In this document: positions 1-6,167 of the stretch, piece after piece
Layout of the letters: the number at the start of each line of letters is the position of its first letter
Numbering within the stretch: position 1 is the first letter of the stretch
Notes under the pieces: generated by a model
Told to the model about the DNA's origin: nothing
Seen by the model: only the letters and a program-made list of their open reading frames with translations
Databases searched by the model: none
NCBI GenBank assembly: GCA_024642765.1
Contig: JAHEAM010000097.1
Coordinates: forward strand, 1 to 10,461
Origin: Planctomycetaceae bacterium
GTDB taxonomy: Bacteria > Planctomycetota > Planctomycetia > Pirellulales > Pirellulaceae
DNA: 10,461 nucleotides
Direction: 5' to 3'
Translations under genes and position numbers: made by a program

Positions 1-1365
1 GGAGAAGACTATCTCGAAAACCTCTCGCATATCTTCGCGTCGGCCAAACAAGGCTTTGCGACCACCGATCTTAGTAAACCGGGAACGGACATCATGCCGC
101 TAATGGACATGATTCTAGAAAAAGTTTCGCCGCCATCGATTTCAAAATTGCCAGGTCCAAGCATGCGAGTGACGACGCTTGATTGGTCCGACTATGTTGG
201 CCGAATCGCCATCGGTCGCTTAGATTCTGGCGTTTTGGAAAAAGGTCAGTCCGTCTTGATCATGCAGGATGGTGATCGTCAGGAAGCCGCCAAACTTACA
301 GGCATTCAGATTTTCAACGATCTGGGGCGGGCGGAAGTTGCGAAAGTTTCGGCGGGAGAGATTGTGGCACTCGTCGGGTTAGAAGGCGTAGAGATCGGCG
401 ACACAATTTGTTCGCCGCTGCATCCCGTGCGCTTGCCAAGGGTTCAAGTTGACCAACCGACTTTGGAAATGGTTTTCACAATCAACAATTCTCCTTTTGC
501 GGGACGCGAAGGCAAGTATGTGACGAGTCGACAGTTGCGAGAACGGCTCCAGAAAGAACTTGAAAGAAACGTAGCCTTGCGAGTGACCACCGGCGATTCA
601 GGCAACGATGCGTTTCGTGTTGCTGGTCGAGGCGTATTGCATTTGGCTGTTTTGATCGAAACGATGCGTCGCGAGGGATTTGAGTTGTCTGTTGGCAAAC
701 CGCAGGTGCTCTTCAAGCAAATTGACGGCGAACGCTGTGAACCGTTTGAGACATTGGTCGTTGAAGTCCCAACGGATCGTTTCGGACCGGTGATGGAAAT
801 GGTTGGCGCGCGACGCGGCGAACTTTTAGAAATGAAAGGTCGTGGCGATTTCACCTTAGCCAATTTCATTATCCCGTCGCGAGGCCTAATCGGATTGCGG
901 ACACGCTTGTTAAATGCGACCCAGGGAACCGCGATTATCAATCATCGATTCTTGGATTACCGACCCGTCGAGGCCGATCCGCCACGACGCACAAACGGAG
1001 TGTTGATTTCGATGGTGCAAGGCAAAGTGAATGCATTTGCACTGGACACCTTGCAACAACGGTCCGACCTGTTTGTCGCCCCCGGTGATGAGGTTTACGA
1101 GGGAATGATTGTCGGCGAAAACGCTCGTGACAATGATCTGCCCGTAAACCCTACACGCGAAAAGAAGTTGACCAACATGCGAGCCAGCGGTAGCGACGAC
1201 AATATCTTGCTCAAGCCACCACGTATTATGAGTTTGGAAGCGGCGCTGGAGTACATCGAAGACGACGAGCTCGTGGAATTAACGCCGACTCGGATTCGGT
1301 TGCGCAAGGCCTTGCTCAAGGAATCCGATCGTCGACGATTGCAACGAGTCGCCATCGGCAGCTAA
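1..1365 (+). CDS. typA: TypA/BipA ribosome-associated translational GTPase, C-terminal three quarters (5' end outside window)
   Basis: The reading frame is open from base 1 and gives 454 residues ending at TAA 1363-1365. An internal ATG at 94 is not the real start, because the family match continues upstream of it. The first residues (LSHIFASAKQGFATTD) correspond to the end of the GTPase domain, the SAxxG-type guanine-binding region; Walker A and the switch regions lie outside the window. Then come the domain II beta barrel (YVGRIAIGRLDSG, GDTICSP), the EF-G-like domain with SPFAGREGKYVTSRQLRERL, RVAGRGVLHLAVLIETMRREGFEL and PSRGLIGLRTRLL, and the TypA-specific C-terminal domain with NGVLISMVQGK, KKLTNMRASGSDD and DDELVELTPTRIRLRK. 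The protein ends soon after the basic DRRRLQR stretch, as usual for the family. TypA binds the ribosome and supports 50S assembly and stress or cold adaptation. The next gene is convergent; I see no clear terminator in the 122-base gap. Confidence 0.97.
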   Translation, partial: GEDYLENLSHIFASAKQGFATTDLSKPGTDIMPLMDMILEKVSPPSISKLPGPSMRVTTLDWSDYVGRIAIGRLDSGVLEKGQSVLIMQDGDRQEAAKLTGIQIFNDLGRAEVAKVSAGEIVALVGLEGVEIGDTICSPLHPVRLPRVQVDQPTLEMVFTINNSPFAGREGKYVTSRQLRERLQKELERNVALRVTTGDSGNDAFRVAGRGVLHLAVLIETMRREGFELSVGKPQVLFKQIDGERCEPFETLVVEVPTDRFGPVMEMVGARRGELLEMKGRGDFTLANFIIPSRGLIGLRTRLLNATQGTAIINHRFLDYRPVEADPPRRTNGVLISMVQGKVNAFALDTLQQRSDLFVAPGDEVYEGMIVGENARDNDLPVNPTREKKLTNMRASGSDDNILLKPPRIMSLEAALEYIEDDELVELTPTRIRLRKALLKESDRRRLQRVAIGS

Positions 1366-1487
1366 TTCGTTCAGCAGGTATTGCGCCACACCCGAAATTT
1401 TGAATGAGGTTTGGCGTCCGACTATGCCGCAACATCATCCCGAGGTCGTGTACTGCTTGGGGGGTTCGCATTAAACAGTGTTTGGCC

Positions 1488-2147
1488 TTAGGCAGTTGGG
1501 GCAGGGTCGCGGATTTTGGCTTCGACGCTGCCATCGGCTGTCGGTTCCAGTGTATAGATTCGGTCTGCGTATTTTTCGAACATACCAACATCGTGGTGAC
1601 TGATCATAAGCACTTGAAACCCGAGCGCCTCGCCGGCCTGTTTGACGATGTTCACCAGCCGAGGTACTAGTTGCGGTTGCAGCCAGCAATCTTGTTCGTC
1701 TAGCACTAAGAATCGCCGATGCAAATTGGGATCGAGCGTACGGATTGCAAACATTCTCAAGCCAACACTTAGTATGTTGGCAACCGATCCGCCTTGGCCA
1801 CGGTAGACATCCTCTTCGTTTCCGTCACGTTCGATTGAGAAGCGTACAGAGGTTGCGTTGTTTTGAAAACGCGTCTCGGCTTTGAGTTTGAGCGGCTGTT
1901 CCAGGACTTCTTGAACCGCGTCCGTTAGGCTCTTCTCAACCAAATCGATCATGTTTCGAAATAATTGGCCAGAGAGAACTTCCAAGGATTCCGTCACAGG
2001 GCCAGCGAGTTCTAGAACGCGTTGAAACGAAAGGCGGCGTGCCAATGCGGCCGCCCGTTCACTTTCCAGAAGTTCGCGGCGGTGCAGCAATCGATCCACA
2101 CGCTTCTGCAATGGCAGCGTCGAGGATAATTCTATCTCCGTATTCAT
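1488..2147 (-). CDS. C-terminal half of a Rad50/SMC-like ABC ATPase, without Walker A
   Basis: This encodes 219 residues. The ATG at 2145-2147 was chosen because AGGAAAAGT precedes it closely on the minus strand; a GTG 12 codons upstream has no such site. Residues about 11-45 are charged and helical, possibly a short coiled coil. A signature-like motif lies at about 115-135 (RGQGGSVANILSVGLRMFAI), then Walker B with the catalytic acid at about 144-153 (RRFLVLDEQD) and an H-loop histidine near 184 (VLMISHHD). These are, in order, the C-terminal elements of Rad50/SbcC/SMC ATPase heads. The N-terminal half (Walker A, Q-loop) is absent, and translating the frame upstream to its stop at about 2276 shows no P-loop. 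Such a half can bind ATP only at a composite site with a partner, and no partner lies next to it: the upstream neighbour is divergent and unrelated. A role in DNA metabolism is inferred from the family only. A 5'-truncated remnant is possible, but the good ribosome binding site and intact motifs argue for a working gene. Confidence 0.75.
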   Translation of the reverse strand: MNTEIELSSTLPLQKRVDRLLHRRELLESERAAALARRLSFQRVLELAGPVTESLEVLSGQLFRNMIDLVEKSLTDAVQEVLEQPLKLKAETRFQNNATSVRFSIERDGNEEDVYRGQGGSVANILSVGLRMFAIRTLDPNLHRRFLVLDEQDCWLQPQLVPRLVNIVKQAGEALGFQVLMISHHDVGMFEKYADRIYTLEPTADGSVEAKIRDPAPTA

Positions 2148-2196
2148 ACTTTTCCTGATTGCATCTTTCCCGGGCAACTGCACTTTTGCGTATCCT

Positions 2197-2202
2197 ATTA
2201 TA
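2197..2202 (-). promoter_or_regulatory. Possible -10 element of the half-ATPase gene
   Basis: On the minus strand this reads TATAAT, a perfect -10 consensus, about 50 bases before the chosen ATG. No convincing -35 box is seen at the expected distance, so this is suggestive only. Confidence 0.3.
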
Positions 2203-2343
2203 ACATTCTTGTGCCTTGCGCGCGGGAGTGCTTTTGTCGCCCCCCTTGCCCGCTCGACCGCGTTGCCAAAGAATCAAACCAACGACGTACGCTCCCTTAT
2301 TGTTTTCCCTTAATGTTTGTCGTAGAGCTTTGAATTGTTTTAG

Positions 2344-2388
2344 TTGGACAATGGTCGTCCCATTTCGAGTATAACGGTAGGAATACCG
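2344..2388 (+). promoter_or_regulatory. Possible promoter and small hairpin before the radical SAM gene
   Basis: A TTGGAC/TGGACA segment (2344-2350) and TATAAC (2370-2375) resemble -35 and -10 boxes, but the spacing of about 19-20 bases is longer than ideal. The -10 runs into a perfect 5-bp inverted repeat, CGGTA (2375-2379) and TACCG (2384-2388), closed by GGAA, a GNRA-type tetraloop. It sits 7 bases upstream of the Shine-Dalgarno AGGAG (2396-2400). It could be an operator half-site pair or a 5' leader hairpin; both readings are inference. Confidence 0.3.
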
Positions 2389-2406
2389 AACCTATAGGAG
2401 CAATAA

Positions 2407-3705
2407 ATGCTAATTGGCCTTGCGAAGCGAGCCCTGTTTGAAACCGACAAACGACTGCTTTGGAAGCTCGCTTGGAACATGGGTTGGAAAGGCTTTCGCT
2501 CAATCCAAAAACACAAAAAGCGTTTGCGAAACGGACGTTTCTTTCCTCCCTACCTCTATATCTCAATCGTCAATAGTTGCAACTTGCGATGCCAGGGCTG
2601 CTGGGTTGATGTCGCGCACAAACAACACACAATCGACGTCCCAGCTCTCAACCGTATGATCGATACGGCAAAAAAACAAGGTAATGCCTTCTTTGGGATC
2701 TTGGGCGGCGAACCCTTCATGCACAAAGGTCTCTTCGATGTTTTGGAGGCTCACCCGAATGTCTATTTCCAGGTCTTCACGAATGGTCATTTCATTACGG
2801 ATGAAGTCGCCAAGCGTCTGCGGAAATGTGGTAACGTCACACCGCTTATCAGTATCGAAGGCTCCGAGCTGATCAGCGACCAACGGCGTGGCAAATCGAG
2901 CGTTTTTGAGCAATCAATGACTGGCGTCAAAAACTGCGTCAAAAACAAAGTCATGACCGGCGTTTGCACGAGCCTGTGCCAATCGAATTTCGATGACCTA
3001 TTGAATGAAGCCTGGATCGATCGCTTGGTTGATCTTGGCGTTCTCTACACATGGTTCCATATCTATCGACCCGTCGGTCCACAACCAACTCCCGAGCTAG
3101 CTCTAACGCAAGCCCAGCAACGACAAGCCCGAGAGTTTGTAGTCAACATGCGCTGCAAAAAACCGATCATCATTATCGACGCGTACTACGATGCTAATGG
3201 CGAGGCACTCTGTCCGGCTGCAACTGGATTCACCCACCACATTAATCCGTGGGGGGGAATTGAACCCTGTCCCATCATCCAATTCGCGAAAGAATCGATT
3301 CACGACGCAAGGCCACTCGACGAAGTATTTAATGAATCGAGTTATCTTTCGGACTTTCGAGAACTGGCCGCCAAGCATACACGTGGGTGCATTGCCCTCG
3401 AGCGACCGGACTTGATCGAGAGTCTTGTGGCAAGGCATGGAGCAGAGGACAACACCGCTCGGAAAACGGCGTTGGCAGAACTGAAGGCGGCAAACGTTTA
3501 CCCGTCTCAATACATGCCTGACCAAACCCCAATTCCAGAGAAAAGTTGGCTCTATCGCGTGGCAAAGAAAATCGCGTTTCACGAATACGGTGTTTACACA
3601 AAGCACTTCAAAATTGAGAATTGGCAAGATCCAATGGCGGCCGAAAAGAAACAAGACGCACTTATCCAGATTCACTCTAAAGAACCAGCGGCATCAAACA
3701 AATAG
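2407..3705 (+). CDS. Radical SAM enzyme with probable SPASM/twitch-like auxiliary C-terminal region
   Basis: This encodes 432 residues. AGGAG at 2396-2400 lies six bases before the ATG and fixes the start. Residues 46-65 hold the radical SAM cluster motif C58-x3-C62-x2-C65 (NSCNLRCQGCW), which binds a 4Fe-4S cluster and S-adenosylmethionine. GGEP at 100-103 is the SAM-binding beta-2 motif. Further strands, FQVFTNG (121-127) and PLISIEG (146-152), complete the partial TIM barrel. Later cysteines C269, C288 and C328, around CPAATGFTHHINPWGGIEPC, resemble an auxiliary Fe-S site of the SPASM/twitch kind, with a strong NPWGGIEPCP motif. The residues before 46 are basic and helical, and the last 100 or so residues are charged and less recognisable. 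The substrate cannot be read from the sequence. It shares general features with HpnH-like and peptide-modifying radical SAM proteins, but I do not assign either. It is transcribed divergently from the half-ATPase gene; a membrane protein gene follows 105 bases downstream. Confidence 0.85.
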   Translation: MLIGLAKRALFETDKRLLWKLAWNMGWKGFRSIQKHKKRLRNGRFFPPYLYISIVNSCNLRCQGCWVDVAHKQHTIDVPALNRMIDTAKKQGNAFFGILGGEPFMHKGLFDVLEAHPNVYFQVFTNGHFITDEVAKRLRKCGNVTPLISIEGSELISDQRRGKSSVFEQSMTGVKNCVKNKVMTGVCTSLCQSNFDDLLNEAWIDRLVDLGVLYTWFHIYRPVGPQPTPELALTQAQQRQAREFVVNMRCKKPIIIIDAYYDANGEALCPAATGFTHHINPWGGIEPCPIIQFAKESIHDARPLDEVFNESSYLSDFRELAAKHTRGCIALERPDLIESLVARHGAEDNTARKTALAELKAANVYPSQYMPDQTPIPEKSWLYRVAKKIAFHEYGVYTKHFKIENWQDPMAAEKKQDALIQIHSKEPAASNK

Positions 3706-3810
3706 ACCTTGTTTTGCGAGCGTACGGCAGTCGCTACCAACTTTTGGCTGTCGGACAAGAATGTTTTTGAGATTGTCCTATAGATTTGTTGTTCAAGAGG
3801 AGCAGCCAAC

Positions 3811-4506
3811 ATGGCGGCCTTAATCCCCTTTGTTTTCATGGGACTTATCGCATTTGGCATTGGTGTGGCGCTCTATATTCACCACCGAAATGAGAAAGCT
3901 CGAACGGAAGGTCTTTCTCAAACCGCACAAACAATGGGTTTGATATTCAATGCCCAGAGCGATGGTTCCATTGAATCGAGATTGGGGGGCATGTCGCTAT
4001 TCAATATGGGGCATTCCAAAAAACTCTTCAATTGTATTTCTGGCGAAACCGACGAAGTTCGAATTTCAATTTTTGACTACCAATACACCGTTGGTTCAGG
4101 CAAAAATCAATCGACTAAAGTTTTTTCAGTGGCTGCACTGGAATCTCCGCGGTTAGCGATGCCAGCATTCACGATGCGTCCCGAAACATTTTTCGACAAA
4201 GTCGGCAGTATGTTAGGATTTCAAGATATCGATTTCGACGATCACCAACCATTTTCTGAGAGCTTTGTGTTGAAGGGCCCGGATGAAGCGGCAATCCGAG
4301 CATTCTTCCAAAAACCACTACTCGATTTTTTTGCTCAGCGCACGGGTGTGCTTGTCGAAGGTGAAGAGGGGCGCATGATTTTCTATCGATCGGGAAAATG
4401 CAAACCGGACCTGATTGAAGAACTCCTTTCCGAGGCCTACGGTGTCTTCGGTGTAATCGCTGATCGACAAGCAGTAAATCGAGGTGAAACTGACGCGACC
4501 ATTTAA
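3811..4506 (+). CDS. Single-pass membrane-anchored protein of unknown function
   Basis: This encodes 231 residues. AGAGGAG (3796-3802) precedes the ATG at a normal distance. Residues about 5-23 (IPFVFMGLIAFGIGVALYI) form one N-terminal membrane helix followed by HHRNEKAR, so the bulk is probably cytoplasmic by the positive-inside rule. The soluble part starts with a helix (LSQTAQTMGLIF) and continues as an alpha/beta domain with segments LFNMGHSKKLFNCISG, VRISIFDYQYTVGSGK, PAFTMRPETF, FQDIDFDDHQPFSESFVLKG and FFQKPLLDFF. This pattern (iFDYqYT.G.Gk, P.F.mRPE, DIdFd..p.FS..f.LkG) reminds me of a widespread bacterial family of uncharacterised proteins. I cannot name the family with certainty and propose no function. 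A 6-bp inverted repeat (GGACAA 3753-3758, TTGTCC 3773-3778) lies in the upstream gap. Confidence 0.8.
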   Translation: MAALIPFVFMGLIAFGIGVALYIHHRNEKARTEGLSQTAQTMGLIFNAQSDGSIESRLGGMSLFNMGHSKKLFNCISGETDEVRISIFDYQYTVGSGKNQSTKVFSVAALESPRLAMPAFTMRPETFFDKVGSMLGFQDIDFDDHQPFSESFVLKGPDEAAIRAFFQKPLLDFFAQRTGVLVEGEEGRMIFYRSGKCKPDLIEELLSEAYGVFGVIADRQAVNRGETDATI

Positions 4507-4641
4507 GTGCCGTTTTGAACCCTGCTACTCACTTTCCAGGGGTGTTCATTGTAATCATAACAATCTATTGCCTTTGAATTCGTCAGAGATTGAATCGCTT
4601 TAAACTCTCAAAACAAAAAAGACCATGAGATAGCGAAATTT

Positions 4642-4870
4642 ATGCATTGTTTTTTTTGTGGTCGCCTCGCCGACAAATACTCCAAATATTCAAATAAATC
4701 TGCAACCAGACAGCGCATTTGACTTGTGCGAAAAAAGTGATTGGTCAACCGGCGCGAACTTTTGTTTGAGTTGCCGAATTCTAAATTTGAAAAAGGTACG
4801 CGCAAGAAATCAGCCGTCGCAGCAACCCGCCGATTTAGGCTGCGGTCCACATATACGCCGAAAATTGTGA
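4642..4870 (+). pseudogene. Possible frameshifted small zinc-ribbon-like gene
   Basis: From ATG 4642 the first frame gives 26 residues, MHCFFCGRLADKYSKYS then NKSATRQRI, ending at TGA 4720-4722. The next frame (+1) is open across this point and gives DLCEKSDWSTGANFCLSCR and a basic tail to TGA 4868-4870. Joined near 4715-4722, the two frames would pair a CxxC (CFFC) with a second CxxC (CLSC) plus one more cysteine, the layout of a small zinc-ribbon protein of about 75 residues. Only a weak purine stretch precedes the ATG. A run of eight T (4650-4657) lies in the CFFC codons. This could be a decayed gene, a sequencing indel, or chance; neither half has independent homology that I can recall. 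Confidence 0.25.
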
Positions 4871-5085
4871 TTTGACGAGACTTAGACGTGGGCATTTAAT
4901 CGACGTACCATCTAGAAGCTTAAATTACGAAAGCCATTTGTACTTAATGGTACGAATTCCCAATCAAAACAAGAGTTTTGAGTGTGCCTGACGGCGAATT
5001 GGAAATTGGGCTATGTTTCGATCGATTCCAAATGACTCGCCCATTTCTCAACAGGGGTTCGGTTTAATAGGGAATTGTGCAGCAA

Positions 5086-5111
5086 AAAAATGTCTTTTTT
5101 GAAAAATGTCT
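5086..5111. repeat. Short direct repeat AAAAATGTCT
   Basis: The 10-mer AAAAATGTCT occurs at 5086-5095 and 5102-5111, 16 bases apart start to start. The first copy is followed by a T-run, giving a weak A/T hairpin. It lies about 100 bases upstream of the coiled-coil gene and might be a paired protein-binding site or just low-complexity sequence. Confidence 0.35.
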
Positions 5112-5213
5112 GGAATTTTCAAATATTCATTGAGGATCTTCGAATCCAGGTTTGTGTAGGCAAGACGACGACCACCGTCCCCTAGTTGTTCGAATCTTTT
5201 AGGAGAATTGAAA

Positions 5214-6023
5214 ATGTTCAAAAAAGTAGCCTTAGTTGGCTTAGGTGCCCTGTTGGTCGGTGGCCTTTTGTTCGGCAGCCGACTCGTTCCATACGCCCAA
5301 ACGGCGTTTCACAAAGTTCGCGCTACTGCTCAAAGTAGCGTCCCGGTAACTTTCCAGATTGACAACGCGAAACAGCAGTTGGAAAAAATCAATCCGGAAA
5401 TCAAAAACATGGTTTGGCAAATCGCAAAAGAGAAGGCCGAGATCAAACGGCTTGAACGCGATGTGACAAATCAATCCGTGTGCCTCGACAAGAAACAAGA
5501 TGAAATTCTGGCCTTGCGAAAGCATTTGGATAGCGGTGAGCAAGTTTACGTTGCGACCAATGGCAAGAGCTACACGAATGCTCGTGTCGAAGAAGACCTG
5601 CGACATCGGTTCTCAGTCTTCAAAACGACCAAGCAAACATCGGAAAAAACAAGCCAAATTCTTGAGATTCGACAAAAGGCTCTCGAAACGGCAATCGTCC
5701 GATTGGAGCAAGCCCAAGCTTTACAGCGTGAACTCGAAGTACAGGTCGAGAATTTGACAGCACGTCAGCGTATGGTTGATGTTGCCAAGACCGCTAGTTC
5801 TATCAATTTGGACGACAGTCAATTGGCTCGGACCCAACAATTGATCGACGAAATCAGTGCCCACATTGACGCTGACGAAGAAATGTTGTCGTTGGCTCCA
5901 CAATACCTGGGTGAGATTCCAGTATCTGCCGACTCCGGTTTTGAAACTGGCGATATTGGTTCAGAGATCGACGCCTTCTTCAAGACCGTTGATGAAACCG
6001 CTTCTCATGTCGTTTTGCAATAG
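5214..6023 (+). CDS. Membrane-anchored extracytoplasmic coiled-coil protein, planctomycete type
   Basis: This encodes 269 residues. The ATG at 5214 has AGGAG (5201-5205) eight bases upstream; a TTG two codons earlier is too close to that site. Residues 1-3 (MFKK) and a glycine/leucine-rich hydrophobic run to about residue 22 (VALVGLGALLVGGLLFG) form a signal anchor or signal peptide. A conserved-looking segment follows (FHKVRATAQSSVPVTFQIDNA). Long heptad-like helices cover about 50-105 (PEIKNMVWQIAKEKAEIKRL onward) and about 135-230, separated by a short strand section (GEQVYVATNGKSYTNARVEEDL). The end is acidic (FETGDIGSEIDAFF). I recall this layout, with SSVPV, PEI, a Y-x(3)-GxxY-like turn and VENL..R..MV.VAKTAS, as a recurrent planctomycete protein of unknown role; that is memory, not a search. 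It is closed off by the terminator at 6041-6080, so it is probably a single-gene unit. A structural envelope role is inference. Confidence 0.8.
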   Translation: MFKKVALVGLGALLVGGLLFGSRLVPYAQTAFHKVRATAQSSVPVTFQIDNAKQQLEKINPEIKNMVWQIAKEKAEIKRLERDVTNQSVCLDKKQDEILALRKHLDSGEQVYVATNGKSYTNARVEEDLRHRFSVFKTTKQTSEKTSQILEIRQKALETAIVRLEQAQALQRELEVQVENLTARQRMVDVAKTASSINLDDSQLARTQQLIDEISAHIDADEEMLSLAPQYLGEIPVSADSGFETGDIGSEIDAFFKTVDETASHVVLQ

Positions 6024-6040
6024 TCGCGATTTCTATTCTG

Positions 6041-6080
6041 AACGCAGGGATCGAGATCGCACTCGATCCCTGCGTTTTTT
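6041..6080 (+). terminator. Strong rho-independent terminator
   Basis: This is a perfect 15-bp stem: AACGCAGGGATCGAG (6041-6055), loop ATCGCA, CTCGATCCCTGCGTT (6062-6076), running into TTTTTT (6075-6080). It sits 18 bases after the stop of the coiled-coil gene and separates it from the FHA/kinase genes. The stem is read the same on the other strand but lacks an equally good T-run there, so it is best assigned to the plus strand. Confidence 0.95.
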
Positions 6081-6167
6081 CTACAGCCAATTTTTAGCTA
6101 TTTTCGAGATCCTCGCAAATTCGCTGGAACATTGAATTCGGCAAGACTATTTCAGGGTAGTTCTCAA

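Larger units (their letters stand above)
4507..5213. other. AT-rich 707-base intergenic region
   Basis: No convincing intact gene is seen. Just after the preceding stop lies a weak hairpin (CCCTG 4520-4524 with CAGGG 4537-4541, 12-base loop) without a proper T-tract. A split zinc-ribbon-like ORF occupies 4642-4870. CGTACCA (4904-4910) is repeated inverted as TGGTACG (4948-4954). A perfect 7-bp hairpin TCAAAAC-AAGA-GTTTTGA lies at 4964-4981. A short A/T-rich repeat lies at 5086-5111. The last stretch ends in the ribosome binding site AGGAG (5201-5205) of the next gene. Length and AT content are high compared with the other gaps, so an unannotated small RNA or decayed gene is possible. Confidence 0.6.

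Noticed and set aside
444..941. 165-codon open frame on the minus strand
   Set aside because: It is fully inside typA, whose protein match is unambiguous; the antisense product is low-complexity and Ser/Arg-rich.
1366..1487. Possible bidirectional terminator between the convergent typA and half-ATPase genes
   Set aside because: No stable GC-rich stem with a T-tract was found; only a short AAACA-C-TGTTT palindrome is present.
3103..3675. 190-codon open frame on the minus strand
   Set aside because: It lies entirely inside the radical SAM gene, has no recognisable domain, and its composition is that of an antisense shadow.
2407..3705. Naming the radical SAM gene hpnH
   Set aside because: It shares the general radical SAM layout, but the CNLRCQGCW context, the extra cysteines and the length do not clearly fit HpnH, and no hopanoid genes are nearby.
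3753..3778. Inverted repeat GGACAA/TTGTCC upstream of the membrane protein gene
   Set aside because: Six base pairs with a 14-base loop is within chance expectation, so it is not called as a separate feature.
4608..4895. 95-codon open frame on the minus strand in the large intergenic region
   Set aside because: No Shine-Dalgarno precedes its ATG, no domain is recognisable, and it overlaps the zinc-ribbon-like frames on the other strand.
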